A stretch of DNA of 64,000 nt, from the NCBI GenBank assembly GCA_030836185.1, contig JAURQH010000059.1, forward strand, positions 62,001 through 126,000. Direction: 5' to 3'. The translations under genes and the position numbers were made by a program. The DNA is from Planctomycetota bacterium (GTDB taxonomy: Bacteria; Planctomycetota; Planctomycetia; Planctomycetales; Planctomycetaceae). Of this stretch, positions 35,154 through 45,809 are shown in pieces (position 1 is the first letter of the stretch; the number at the start of each line of letters is the position of its first letter). The notes beneath the pieces were generated by a model. It saw only the letters and a list, made by a program, of their open reading frames with translations. It did no database searches and was not told where the DNA came from.

Positions 35154-36428
35154 GTGATTCGTAAGCTTTCGATTCCCATTATTCTCTTTGCTTTCTTGTC
35201 TGGTTGCGCAAAACCTGAACCGATGGTTCGTCCGCCGGTCACTGTTTCGGTTTCTCCACCTGTCATTCGAAACGTCGATAGCTATGTCGAAATCAGTGGT
35301 CGCTCAGAGGCTTCCGAGATCTTCGAAGCCCGCGCTCGCGTTCCTGGAACGCTGATGCCGACCGAAGATGGGAAATCACGATTCACGGAAGGAAAGAAAG
35401 TTTCCCAAGGAGACGTCTTATTCATTATTGAACCGGAACCATATCAGGCAGCCGTTCAAGCTGCGAATGCTCGCCTGCAATCAGCAGAGGCTCAAAAAAC
35501 GTTGGCGGATACGACCTATCAACGATCAAAAAATCTTTACGAAAAAAGTGCTATTACACGGGCAGAACTCGATGAACGAGAAGCTGAGTTTAATGTGGCT
35601 CAAGCCGCCATCTTACAAGAGAAAGCCGCGATCAAACAGGCTGAAATCGAGCTTGGCTATACCACGATCAATGCCGAGGTCGAGGGCCTGATTGGAGAAA
35701 GTCTTGTCGATGAGGGCAACATTGTAGGAGTGGGAGAATTTACGTTGCTTGCCACCGTGCGTAAAACGGACCCTCTCCATATCTACTTCGATGCCGCCGA
35801 GCGTGTCGTCTTGAATTTCCTGCGCAAGCTTGCCGAAGGAGATGCGAGAGAGATTCAAGAGATCAAACTTGAAATCGGTTACGAAGGTGAGACCGGTTAT
35901 CTCCATCAGGGACAACTGCAATTAATCGACAATCAGATCGATCCCAACACGGGGACAGCGCTTTTGCGAGGTACAATGCCGAACCCCGACCAAAACGTCC
36001 TTCCCGGCTCTTATGCTCGCATTCGCATCAAAACGCAACCAATTCCCGATGCCGTCCTGGTGAGTGAAATCGCCATCAATACAGATCTGTCCGGCAAATA
36101 CATTCTCATCGTAAATGGAGAAGGAAAAGTCGAACAACGACGCGTTCGTCTGGGACAACTTTACGACGGCTTTCGACATGTCACCGCCCTCTGGAAACCA
36201 GAAGAAGCGGAACCGGAAGGAGAATCGGAAATCCCGACCGACTTCCAATACATTCATGCGGGACTCCTGCAGGCTCGTCCGGGAATCACTGTCAAATCAG
36301 AAGTGGTCCCTTTGGAATATGCAGAAACAGACGACGAAACTGAACTCGATGAGACCACCGTCAAAGAGACCGGAAAAACAAACACGGAACCAGAGTCCCC
36401 TGATTCAGGGCCACCAGAAGATCAGTAG
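35154..36428 (+). CDS. RND efflux periplasmic adaptor lipoprotein
   Basis: A 424-residue AcrA/MexA-type adaptor. A lipoprotein signal ends in the lipobox LSGC near residue 18. A split lipoyl domain, an alpha-hairpin (about 100-175), a beta-barrel part and an RND-typical NPDQNVLPGSYARIRI segment follow, and the tail is acidic. I choose the GTG at 35154 because AGGAG lies eight bases upstream and the lipoprotein signal then starts directly; an upstream GTG at 35127 is possible. It is followed 51 bases later by its RND permease. Confidence 0.9.
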   Translation: MIRKLSIPIILFAFLSGCAKPEPMVRPPVTVSVSPPVIRNVDSYVEISGRSEASEIFEARARVPGTLMPTEDGKSRFTEGKKVSQGDVLFIIEPEPYQAAVQAANARLQSAEAQKTLADTTYQRSKNLYEKSAITRAELDEREAEFNVAQAAILQEKAAIKQAEIELGYTTINAEVEGLIGESLVDEGNIVGVGEFTLLATVRKTDPLHIYFDAAERVVLNFLRKLAEGDAREIQEIKLEIGYEGETGYLHQGQLQLIDNQIDPNTGTALLRGTMPNPDQNVLPGSYARIRIKTQPIPDAVLVSEIAINTDLSGKYILIVNGEGKVEQRRVRLGQLYDGFRHVTALWKPEEAEPEGESEIPTDFQYIHAGLLQARPGITVKSEVVPLEYAETDDETELDETTVKETGKTNTEPESPDSGPPEDQ

Positions 36429-36479
36429 TTGATGTGCTGAGGTATTGTTTCTTCATCCGTGTCTTGAGAGCCGACTACT

Positions 36480-39400
36480 ATGTTCAGTCATTTCTTTATC
36501 GATAGACCCATTTTCTCTGCCGTGATCTCAATTGTGATTGTGCTGGCAGGTGCCATCACAATTCCGTTGCTACCGATTGAACAAACTCCCGACATCACTC
36601 CCCCCACAGTGACCGTCACCACCAGCTATCCCGGTGCATCAGCCAATGTTGTCGCCGAAACAGTGGCATTGCCCATCGAAGCCGAAGTCAACGGTGTGCA
36701 AGACATGATTTATATGTCGTCCAAATCATCTGACGACGGCACCTATGAGTTGGTGGTTACGTTCGAAGTGGGAACCGACATCGACATGGCAACCGTGTTG
36801 GTCCAAAACCGAGTGGCCATTGCCATGCCGAAGCTTCCCGAGGAAGTCACGCGACAAGGCGTCAAAACGGAGAAGCGATCAACGGCTATTGTTTTGATGG
36901 TCAACCTGATTTCTCCCAGCGGTCAGTACACACAACTGGATTTAAGTAACTTCACGGCGACCAACATCAAAGATGAACTGGCACGTCTTCCCGGTGTGGG
37001 CAATGTGAATGTGATGGGAGCGAAAGATCTCGGCATGAGAATCTGGCTCGATCCGGGAAAACTGAAAACTCGTAATCTGACCACCAATGAAGTTCTGCAA
37101 GCGGTCCGAGAACAAAACGTGCAGGTCGCTGCCGGACAATTAGGAGCTGAACCTGCTCCCCCCGGTCAAAATTTCCAATATTCGATCAGCACCAAAGGCC
37201 GCCTTTCCGAACCCGAAGAGTTTGAAGAGTTAATTCTCCGTGTCGGCGCACAAGGACAATTACTCCGACTGGGCGATGTGGCTCGCGTCGAGGAAGGTGC
37301 CCAATCCTACCGGTGGGATGTGGAACTGAATAATCAACCATCGATTGCCGTGGCGATTTATCAATTACCGGGTGCGAACTCTCTCTCTGTGGCCGATGCT
37401 GTTCGTGCCAAGATGGAAGAAATCAAACCTCAATTTCCGATAGGAATGGATTACAAAATTGCGTACGACACGACGACGTTTGTGAAAACATCGATCGAGG
37501 AAGTGTTTGTCACACTGCTGGTCGCAATCTTCCTTGTGGTGCTGACAGTTTATGTCTTCCTGCAAGACTTCCGCACGACACTCGTCCCCTCTTTGACCAT
37601 TCCGGTCTCATTGATCGGGACATTTGCCGTGATGATGGTTCTCGGTTTTTCCATCAACACACTGACTCTGTTTGGGTTGGTCCTCGCCATCGGTATTGTT
37701 GTTGACGACTCCATTGTCGTGGTCGAAAACACGGTCCGTTTGATTGACCAAGAAAAACTCTCCTCGAAAGAAGCCGCCAAAAAAGCGATGACGGAAGTCT
37801 CTGGACCGGTCGTCGCTACGACAATGGTATTACTGGCGGTCTTTGTGCCGACCGCCTTTATGGCGGGTATCACCGGTAAGTTATACAGTCAATTCTCATT
37901 AACGATTTCGGTGGCGACGGTCTTTTCTTCGATCAATGCGCTCACGTTGGCCCCGGCATTATGTGGAATGCTGTTGCGGCCCTCTCCCGAAGCGCGAGGC
38001 GGTTTCTTCCGACTGTTTAACAACGGTTACGAAAAAACGAGCCAAGGTTATATGGCTGTTTCGAGGCGATTGATTCGCCACAGCAGTATTGCAGTGCTGA
38101 TGCTGATTATTGCCAGCGGCTTGATGGTCTTCGGGTTTATGAAAATTCCTGGCGGGTTTATTCCCGATGAAGACCAGGGCTACTTCATCATCGCCGCCAA
38201 GCTTCCCGATGGAGCCAGTAGTCAAAGAACGTCAAAAACACTTGACAAAATCGACACCATTCTCAAAGACGCACCGGGCGTCGCAGATGTGATCAAAGTT
38301 AACGGGTACTCGGCTCTCGACTCTCTCGTCACCCCCAACGCGGGAACCTATTTTGTCGTCATGAAACCTTGGGACGAACGCGAGCACATCAATAAGACTG
38401 TCGGGATGGTCCAACAAAAACTGTTTGCGATTCGGGAAGGATTTTGCCTGGCATTCTTACCTCCCGCCATTCAAGGGCTTGGGGCGGCAGGTGGTTTTGA
38501 AATGCAAATTCGAGATATCGGCAACGCTGGGGGAGAGCAGCTGCAACGGGTGGCCGACGAATTGGCTGTCGCTGGCACTCAAAATCCTCAACTCACCCGC
38601 ATGAGCAACAACTTTTCAGCCAGTGTGCCACAGTTGTTTCTTGACGTTGATCGGGAAAAAGCGAAGAAACTCGGCATCACATTGAGCGAAGTTTTCGGAA
38701 CACTGCAAACGAATCTGGGATCGAGTTATGTGAATGATTACAACAAATACTCGCGTACCTGGCGTGTCATGGCTCAAGCCGACAACCAATTTCGTACGAA
38801 ACAGGAAGATATCGAGCAACTGCAAGTCCGTGATCGCGACGGAAAAATGATTCCGCTTGCGACGTTACTCTCGATTGAGGAAGTCGCCGGCCCACAGGTG
38901 ATCTACCGATTCAATTCAGTTCCTTCAGCCACCATTACCGGACAAGGAATTCCAGGAGTCAGCTCGGGCAATGCGATCAAAACAATCGGTCGTATCGCCG
39001 ACGACACACTCCCTGAAACGATGAACTATCAATGGTCGGGAACCGCCTATCAAGAAGTCGCCACAGGAAACACAGCCGCGTTCATCTTTGGGCTTTCGGT
39101 CGTTCTCGTTTATCTCTTCTTGTGTGCGTTGTATGAGGCTTGGTTCGCACCTTGGGCGGTCATTTTTACCGTACCATTCGCGATTTTAGGGGGCATCGCG
39201 CTCACGGGAGTTCGCGGTTACGACATCAATGTCTACACACAAATCGGAATCGTTTTGCTGATTGGTCTCTCGACAAAAACGGCCATCCTAATTGTCGAAT
39301 TCGCCAAACAACTTCACGAAGAAGGAAAATCGATTCAGGAAGCCGCCGAAATTGCCGCCGACCTGCGATTCCGGGCCATTTTGATGACGGCCTTTTCTTT

Positions 39401-39599
39401 TATTCTGGGTGTGATCCCATTGGTGATTGCCTCGGGTGCGGGAGCCGGTTCTCGACGGGCCTTGGGAACGGCTGTGTTCGGCGGAATGTGTGCAGCGACA
39501 TTCTTTGGCGTGTTTGTCATCCCTGCATTCTATGTGGCTGTACAATCGGTGGCGGAGTGGGGCAAGATAGAGACACCTCAGAGCACTGAGCAGACATAA
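36480..39599 (+). CDS. RND efflux permease (AcrB/HAE1 family)
   Basis: A 1039-residue inner-membrane RND pump, the normal length. The proton-relay aspartates appear in GIVVDDSIVVVENTVR in transmembrane segment 4, and the lysine in GLSTKTAILIVEF in segment 10. Two large periplasmic loops are present. It should export drugs or lipophilic compounds by proton motive force together with the upstream adaptor; no outer-membrane TolC-type gene is adjacent. Substrate unknown. Confidence 0.94.
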   Translation: MFSHFFIDRPIFSAVISIVIVLAGAITIPLLPIEQTPDITPPTVTVTTSYPGASANVVAETVALPIEAEVNGVQDMIYMSSKSSDDGTYELVVTFEVGTDIDMATVLVQNRVAIAMPKLPEEVTRQGVKTEKRSTAIVLMVNLISPSGQYTQLDLSNFTATNIKDELARLPGVGNVNVMGAKDLGMRIWLDPGKLKTRNLTTNEVLQAVREQNVQVAAGQLGAEPAPPGQNFQYSISTKGRLSEPEEFEELILRVGAQGQLLRLGDVARVEEGAQSYRWDVELNNQPSIAVAIYQLPGANSLSVADAVRAKMEEIKPQFPIGMDYKIAYDTTTFVKTSIEEVFVTLLVAIFLVVLTVYVFLQDFRTTLVPSLTIPVSLIGTFAVMMVLGFSINTLTLFGLVLAIGIVVDDSIVVVENTVRLIDQEKLSSKEAAKKAMTEVSGPVVATTMVLLAVFVPTAFMAGITGKLYSQFSLTISVATVFSSINALTLAPALCGMLLRPSPEARGGFFRLFNNGYEKTSQGYMAVSRRLIRHSSIAVLMLIIASGLMVFGFMKIPGGFIPDEDQGYFIIAAKLPDGASSQRTSKTLDKIDTILKDAPGVADVIKVNGYSALDSLVTPNAGTYFVVMKPWDEREHINKTVGMVQQKLFAIREGFCLAFLPPAIQGLGAAGGFEMQIRDIGNAGGEQLQRVADELAVAGTQNPQLTRMSNNFSASVPQLFLDVDREKAKKLGITLSEVFGTLQTNLGSSYVNDYNKYSRTWRVMAQADNQFRTKQEDIEQLQVRDRDGKMIPLATLLSIEEVAGPQVIYRFNSVPSATITGQGIPGVSSGNAIKTIGRIADDTLPETMNYQWSGTAYQEVATGNTAAFIFGLSVVLVYLFLCALYEAWFAPWAVIFTVPFAILGGIALTGVRGYDINVYTQIGIVLLIGLSTKTAILIVEFAKQLHEEGKSIQEAAEIAADLRFRAILMTAFSFILGVIPLVIASGAGAGSRRALGTAVFGGMCAATFFGVFVIPAFYVAVQSVAEWGKIETPQSTEQT

Positions 39600-39636
39600 C
39601 CGCCGAGTCATCATCGCTTTGAAGGTTTTAACCGGT

Positions 39637-40069
39637 TTAATGATTCAGGAACAAATTGAGTTCCTGTTGCAGTTGGCTCATATCCTGATAACGCGTTGAA
39701 GAATCGCGAGCCATTGCCGTCATGCAAATGCGTTCCATTTCGGCTAACAGATCGAGACGGTATTCTCGGGGCGATGCGTATTCGCCATCCATAACTTGGT
39801 CGATGACTTCCATCATATTGCCATCAAACAACGATTGATTGCACAACAGCGACCACAACACCAACACAAGACTGAAGAGATCGCTTGGGGCGTCAGCTCT
39901 TGTTTGCGGACTTATCGTAAGCTAGCAATACGGTCGCCATGCCCTCACGACCAAGCGTTCATTTAATTTCATACCGACTGATGGAATAGGAGGGAATGTC
40001 ATGATCCCCACCCCCAAGCTCAAAATCGCCTTTGCTTTCTAAATCGCCTTGTTCTGAACACACAGTCTC
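39637..40069 (-). pseudogene. Collapsed Hanks-type Ser/Thr kinase remnant
   Basis: Near 39900-40069, minus-strand codons give HDIPSYSISRYEIK, a TGA, then TLGREGMATVLLAYDKSANK: the glycine-rich loop of a kinase N-lobe. In a shifted frame from about 39921 down, codons give SPQTRADAPSDLFSLVLVL and then the kinase C-lobe end MARDSSTRYQDMSQLQQEL. The VAIK lysine, HRD and DFG regions are absent. So an internal deletion of most of the kinase joined the two ends, with a frame change and at least one stop. The frame change, internal deletion and stop show it cannot make an active kinase. Confidence 0.82.
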
Positions 40070-40137
40070 TCATCCCCATTCAAATGATGGATACCTCTCG
40101 CCCTCAAAACTACCACACTCCTCTGGGCATGGCTGAA

Positions 40138-42378
40138 CTATTGCTTCGTTTTTTCCTGTAATAACAAGGTTCGTAGCTGTCGAATGGGTTCGCGTTCGAC
40201 CGATAGCATCGGTCGTTCCAACAATATATCAATATCCTGAAGCGCGTCCACACGGCGATCCGTCTGATAATTGAGCACTGCCCTGAACCATAAATAATGA
40301 TCGACTTCGGGAGCCACCACCACCATTGCTTCGATGTATCTTCGCATCGCCTTCGGATCTTCACTGTTGCGGGCAAGTCCAAACAAATTATTGAGCATCC
40401 TCTCGATGATTTCACGATTCCCGGAAGTGGCTACGTCTTCCCCATCGAATGGCCGCCCCGTATTTTCCAGAACTAACTGCTCGGCGTCATCGAGAGACAT
40501 CCGCTTTCCCTTATGGAACGGGTCAATCAACTGCGATTCTCCTGCGGAGGGTTCATACCGGACAACAAAATGTGTCGGTAAGCCGACTCCCACCACGGGC
40601 AACTTCAATCGCTTTGCCAATTCCATGTACAACACAGAAAGCGTAATCGGTAAGCCTTCACGGTCATCCATCACCTCGTTCAGATAGCTGTTTGAGCGAT
40701 TGTAATAGTCGTGGCGGCTTCCGTGATATCCCAACTCCTCGAACAAATAGGCATCCAAAGACTTCAGTTTCTGTTCATCGGTCGCCTTCTCGGGCAAGTT
40801 TTTTTTGATTTCGGCCACCATTCGACCTGCCTCCTGCAGGTAGTGATCAACCTGAATTTCAGAGTTATCTAGCTGAGCGATTAGCAAACCTGCATGTAGC
40901 AGGTCAATCTTTTCCTCGGGGCCTTCAAGAACTTCCCTTAACTGCGCGACCACTTTTTGGACGTGAATATCTTTGGCCAAGTTTCGCAGCCGTTCCGCTT
41001 CCGCTTCTAGTTCCTGCGCACGTTGATTAATCACTTCGCCAGCGTGTTGCTCTTCCAGAAATTTTTGCGCCACCGAGCGTGAAGGAGCCAATGAGAGATC
41101 GAGTTTGACCAGTTCCCCTTTCAATCGCGTCACAACGTCTACTGCGGGACGCAAACTGGGTAACTCATTCCCCAGCCGAAAACTTTTGAACTCGGCAATC
41201 GTATCCCGAAATTTGACGAGACCTACTTGACCAGCACGAAGCGTTTCCCCGGGTTGTTCAATCACTTTTTGGTCGTTGACAAAACAGAGAATCTTGTCCT
41301 GCTCGACACGAACTTTGAGAGTGTTTAGCTCACCCCGTTGATAATACTCGCTGCGAACTTCCTCAAGAACTGTCCAAGAAAAGACATCTGTGCCATCAAA
41401 GCGGGTCAGTCGCAAGCCGCCGTTAGAAGGATAAAAACCAAAATGTCGTGTGTCTCCATCCGATTCAAACACAAGACCAGCCGCCCCCCCTTCATCATCC
41501 ATACGAACGGCGACTTCCAGTTCATAAGGAGGTTGAGGAACTTCTTGTTTTGACAAAGCAATAGACCGTCCCCCAAAGCCGGCACCGCGCCCTTTCACAA
41601 GGATTCGACCCGCACGTTGGTTCCAAGTCGAACCGAAAAGAGTCGTCCATTCATTGTCATCAATCACCCCAATCGTTAGCCAACGTGACATGGGAATCGG
41701 ATTCGGATTTTCTAACAGAGGTTTGAGTTGATTGATGGGAACTGCGAATGCCACATTTTTTTCTGCTAACGATTTAAGGGCTACAATTCCTTGAATATTT
41801 CCTGCATAGTCAATAACGGGACCACCGCTGTTACCTTGTTCGATGAGCATGCCTAATTGCATCAACGGCTTTTCGTCAATCTCTCGAATGCCCGAGATCA
41901 CCCCACCCACCACACTAAACCGAAAGCCGCGCGGGTTCCCCAGCGCAATCGCCGGGGTTCCTTGTTTGACGGCATCGGAATCTCCCAGCGGAAGTGCAGG
42001 AAGTTTCGTCGCATCAATTTTTAAGACGGCGAGATCAAGATGTCGATCCGAAGCCAAAATCGTTTGCACAGGGAATGTTTGGCCGTCCTGCAAACGTACC
42101 TGAATTGGTCGTGCTTCACCGATGACGTGCATGTTGGTGGCGATCAAACCGTCAGAGTCGATGATAAACCCGCTTCCCAGACCTTCCTGCTTTCCGTCTC
42201 GCCCGGTGAACGTGACAACGACGAGTGATTCTTTCACCCGCTCGGTCAGCTCAGAAACATCCTGTTGAGCTGCGGGGATAGATGGAGAATCTCTAGTCTC
42301 TTGAGCGGAAAGACTCCAGCCTGAAGTGATGAACAAAAGGAACGCCATCAGCATGATTCGAAGAATTTTGGACGACAT
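40138..42378 (-). CDS. HtrA-like protease fused to a LamG-like and a SirB1 domain
   Basis: A 746-residue exported protein. After a signal peptide, an S1C trypsin-like domain shows the full triad H84 (NMHVIG), D115 (HLDLAVLK) and S184 (EQGNSGGP). A middle region (about 235-400) looks like a LamG or 3-keto-disaccharide-hydrolase-like beta-sandwich. The C-terminal part (about 480-740) carries SirB1/transglutaminase-like motifs: RSNSYLNEVMDDREGLPIT, VVGVGLPTHFVVRYE and LIDPFHKG. PDZ domains, usual in HtrA proteins, are missing. It is divergent from ilvN and upstream of the kinase remnant. The partnership of domains is unusual; substrate unknown. Confidence 0.85.
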   Translation of the reverse strand: MSSKILRIMLMAFLLFITSGWSLSAQETRDSPSIPAAQQDVSELTERVKESLVVVTFTGRDGKQEGLGSGFIIDSDGLIATNMHVIGEARPIQVRLQDGQTFPVQTILASDRHLDLAVLKIDATKLPALPLGDSDAVKQGTPAIALGNPRGFRFSVVGGVISGIREIDEKPLMQLGMLIEQGNSGGPVIDYAGNIQGIVALKSLAEKNVAFAVPINQLKPLLENPNPIPMSRWLTIGVIDDNEWTTLFGSTWNQRAGRILVKGRGAGFGGRSIALSKQEVPQPPYELEVAVRMDDEGGAAGLVFESDGDTRHFGFYPSNGGLRLTRFDGTDVFSWTVLEEVRSEYYQRGELNTLKVRVEQDKILCFVNDQKVIEQPGETLRAGQVGLVKFRDTIAEFKSFRLGNELPSLRPAVDVVTRLKGELVKLDLSLAPSRSVAQKFLEEQHAGEVINQRAQELEAEAERLRNLAKDIHVQKVVAQLREVLEGPEEKIDLLHAGLLIAQLDNSEIQVDHYLQEAGRMVAEIKKNLPEKATDEQKLKSLDAYLFEELGYHGSRHDYYNRSNSYLNEVMDDREGLPITLSVLYMELAKRLKLPVVGVGLPTHFVVRYEPSAGESQLIDPFHKGKRMSLDDAEQLVLENTGRPFDGEDVATSGNREIIERMLNNLFGLARNSEDPKAMRRYIEAMVVVAPEVDHYLWFRAVLNYQTDRRVDALQDIDILLERPMLSVEREPIRQLRTLLLQEKTKQ

Positions 42379-42744
42379 ACGGTGATGATTCCTGATTAAG
42401 ACAAGAAATTCGGGACTTCCAGATTACCGCCTCGACAGGCCACCGGGAAAGTCGATAATCGGCCTCCGAACGGGAATCTGACGATCACTCACTTAGCGTA
42501 TTGTGATTCAGAGGAGCGTCGGTACAGCGAACTGGACAGCCCTAAGTGGTGTCCAGAGTGTGTTTTGAGCTGTTTATTCTCCCTAAAAAGCTCCCAATCG
42601 TCATAGAGTGACCGAGATCTGACCTCTCCATGTGGGATTGGTTGTAGACCGATTCCTCGTGAGATACACTATTTCTTCCTTCTTTCAGGTCTCGCAGATG
42701 GTCTGCGTCGCCGAGAAGGAGTCTTCGCAGAAAGAACTTGAGTC
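42379..42744. other. Intergenic region upstream of ilvN
   Basis: About 366 bases between divergent genes. TCTGCG and CGCAGA, 22 bases apart just before ilvN, could form a weak leader stem. I do not see a leader peptide rich in branched-chain codons or a clear attenuator, so regulation by attenuation is not supported. No gene is visible. Confidence 0.4.
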
Positions 42745-43278
42745 ATGCGACACGTCTTGTCAGCTTTAGTTGTGAACCAGCCAGGTGTGCTGGCTCATAT
42801 TTCCGGGATGTTGGCGTCCCGCGCCTTCAACATTGATTCTCTGGCCGTGGGTGCCACCGAGAATCCCGAACTCTCACGTCTGACATTTGTCGTCAATGGC
42901 GGCGTTAAGGTCCTGAATCAGGTCCGCAAACAACTGGAAAAAATCATTACTGTCGTCAAAGTGCTCGATTTCTCGAACGAAGAATTCGTCGAACGTGATC
43001 TGATGTTGATGAAAGTCAGCACCAAAGACGGCACTCGCAGCGAGATTCTCGAACTGGTGAGCATTTTCCGAGGACAGGTTGTCGGCGTGTCGCTCGATCA
43101 TGTGATGATTGAAATTTCCGGCAAGGAAAGTAAAGTCGAAGCGTTTATCGATACCATGCGACCTTTCGGAATCATTGAAATGGTTCGGACCGGACGGATT
43201 GCCATGCTGCGTGGCAATGCGTTTACTTACGATCCCAAATCTGAATCCAATGTCGCAGAAGAAACTGTCAACGCCTGA
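42745..43278 (+). CDS. ilvN: Acetolactate synthase small (regulatory) subunit
   Basis: A 177-residue regulatory subunit with an N-terminal ACT domain (LSALVVNQPGVLAHISG at about 5-21, FNIDSLAVGATE) and the C-terminal ALS-SS domain. It binds the catalytic subunit and confers valine feedback in branched-chain amino acid synthesis. No ilvB/ilvG gene is adjacent, so the catalytic subunit lies outside the window. It is followed by ilvC on the same strand after a 184-base gap. Confidence 0.93.
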   Translation: MRHVLSALVVNQPGVLAHISGMLASRAFNIDSLAVGATENPELSRLTFVVNGGVKVLNQVRKQLEKIITVVKVLDFSNEEFVERDLMLMKVSTKDGTRSEILELVSIFRGQVVGVSLDHVMIEISGKESKVEAFIDTMRPFGIIEMVRTGRIAMLRGNAFTYDPKSESNVAEETVNA

Positions 43279-43462
43279 GAGGATCATCGGGCGATTTCAT
43301 TCAAACGATGGCGAACTTGATTTCGCAATCGCTCTGAAAATACACAGGGAACGCAGGAGTGTTCGTTCCCGCCGGTCGTCTTTCTGACGTCCCGGTTTGA
43401 TGAGAACAATTTTTATCGGCCTTCCGGAATTCACTCCGGGCAACTTACAAGAGAGAACAACA

Positions 43463-44467
<1,005 letters not shown>

Positions 44468-44492
44468 TCGTAGACTTCAAAAATTAGATGTA

Positions 44493-44510
44493 GGGCCGGT
44501 TCCACCGGCC
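44493..44510 (+). repeat. GGCCGGT palindrome (copy A core)
   Basis: A short perfect palindrome with GGGCCGGT and ACCGGCC arms and a four-base centre, the core of a repeat family seen three more times downstream (44538, 44738, 45364). Confidence 0.55.
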
Positions 44511-44537
44511 AACACATCTGCGAGAGTGAAGATTTTT

Positions 44538-44566
44538 CAGGCCGGTAAAACCGGCCCTACTCTCTC
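44538..44566 (+). repeat. GGCCGGT-type 29-nt repeat, copy B
   Basis: Starts CAGGCCGGTAAAACCGGCC and ends CTACTCTCTC. The palindromic core is intact. It is preceded by a T-run, as are copies at 44738 and 45364. Confidence 0.6.
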
Positions 44567-44587
44567 AGCAATCACAGCGACATTCCA

Positions 44588-44621
44588 ACATCCGGCTTCA
44601 TTTGAGGTCGGGTGTTTTTTT
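44588..44621 (+). terminator. Rho-independent terminator of ilvN-ilvC
   Basis: ACATCCGGC (44588-44596) and GTCGGGTGT (44607-44615) form a nine-pair stem including G-U pairs, followed by a run of seven or more T residues on the plus strand. It lies 120 bases after the ilvC stop, in the right orientation. Confidence 0.7.
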
Positions 44622-44737
44622 GTGGTGATCATTGATTCTGGCGATTACATTTACCGCAGGGTCCACTGTGCGAATTATGTTGTTGATTATGAATGAGGAG
44701 AGCAGGAATTCAGGAAGGGTCAACGACTGTTTTGTCT

Positions 44738-44766
44738 CAGGCCGGTGAAACAGGTCTGACTCTCTC
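44738..44766 (+). repeat. GGCCGGT-type 29-nt repeat, copy C
   Basis: Starts CAGGCCGGTGAAACAGG and ends CTGACTCTCTC; same length as copy B with a decayed right arm. Confidence 0.55.
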
Positions 44767-44852
44767 TTCGTATCATGCCAGAAAGAAGATTTCTTGACGG
44801 AACCAAATCGCTGGCCGCCGGGCGGTTGGCTCAAACGTGGAATCGCATTTTC

Positions 44853-45320
44853 ATGACCTCCATTCGAATTGTCACCTGCATCGCGGCTTCAACTGAAGAA
44901 TGCTTTGACTTGGCACGCGACATCAATTTTCATGTACAGTCGCTTGAACACACGGGAGAACGAGCCATCGCAGGTTGTACCACGGGACTGATAGAATTCG
45001 GAGAGTCGGTGACCTGGGAGGCGCGACATCTCGGAGTGCGGCAACAACTTACCAGTCAAATTACAACATTCGATCGCCCAAACCATTTTCGAGACGAGAT
45101 GACGTCAGGAGCGTTCCGGTCGTTTGTGCACGATCATTGGTTTGAAACTCATGATGGTGAAACAACGATGGTGGACGAAATCGTATTTCACTCACCATTG
45201 GGGCCCTTCGGATGGCTCGTCGATAAGCTGTTTATGACTGGTTATTTGAAACGGCTGATCGTGGAACGTTGCCAGGCGATTAAAGAAGAAGCAGAGTCTC
45301 GCTCTCAATCGTTCGAATAA
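44853..45320 (+). CDS. SRPBCC-family protein
   Basis: A 155-residue protein with the SRPBCC helix-grip ligand-binding pattern: RIVTCIAASTEECFDLARDINFH at the start, then GLIEFGESVTWEARHLGVRQ, FRDEMTSGAFRSFVHDHWFE and a C-terminal long helix. A hydrophobic cavity that binds a lipid or small molecule is likely; no substrate can be named. The ATG at 44853 matches the family N-terminus; an upstream in-frame ATG would add residues unlike the family. Confidence 0.82.
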   Translation: MTSIRIVTCIAASTEECFDLARDINFHVQSLEHTGERAIAGCTTGLIEFGESVTWEARHLGVRQQLTSQITTFDRPNHFRDEMTSGAFRSFVHDHWFETHDGETTMVDEIVFHSPLGPFGWLVDKLFMTGYLKRLIVERCQAIKEEAESRSQSFE

Positions 45321-45363
45321 TATTCACTTAAACGTCGGGTGGTACGGTGACCGACTGTTTTTT

Positions 45364-45392
45364 CAGACTGGTAAAACTGACTTGACTCCTGC
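45364..45392 (+). repeat. GGCCGGT-type 29-nt repeat, copy D (degenerate)
   Basis: Aligned by CAGACTGGTAAAACTGAC with copies B and C, and preceded by a related GACTGTTTTTT stretch. The palindrome has decayed but the frame of matches is clear. Confidence 0.45.
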
Positions 45393-45424
45393 GATTTGGA
45401 GAGGCCGGTAAGTAGGTACCCGAG

Positions 45425-45769
45425 ATGGTGAAGAGCAAACAACATTTTTTCTCGATGTCTCGGAGCGATATTATTTGTATTCCGATCCTCATTGGCACGC
45501 CGCTTTTCGCGTACTGTTATCCGAATCTTGTTTTCCTGGTCATCATCCTCTACCTCATTGCTGGATGTTTAACTGGCTACTACTGGCCTTGTGTCTTAAC
45601 GCCCCTCGGGGCGTTCTTAGCAGCCATGTTTCAATCCCCAATGAATGACGCAATTGAATCTATAACCTGTTTCAGTTCCTGCGCGGTCTTGGGTTTAATG
45701 TTTGGTATCGTTCTGCAGGAATACTTTCAAAGAGAGCCTCAAAATAATGCTATCAAAGAAAATGTTTGA
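45425..45769 (+). CDS. Small membrane protein of unknown function
   Basis: A 114-residue protein with three or four closely spaced hydrophobic segments (about 20-35, 36-52, 54-70, 80-98) and a short hydrophilic tail. No family is recognised. It lies between a repeat and a convergent glycosyltransferase gene. Confidence 0.5.
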   Translation: MVKSKQHFFSMSRSDIICIPILIGTPLFAYCYPNLVFLVIILYLIAGCLTGYYWPCVLTPLGAFLAAMFQSPMNDAIESITCFSSCAVLGLMFGIVLQEYFQREPQNNAIKENV

Positions 45770-45809
45770 GTACCGAACGCAAGTTCCTCCTCTTGCACCT
45801 CATTAGATT

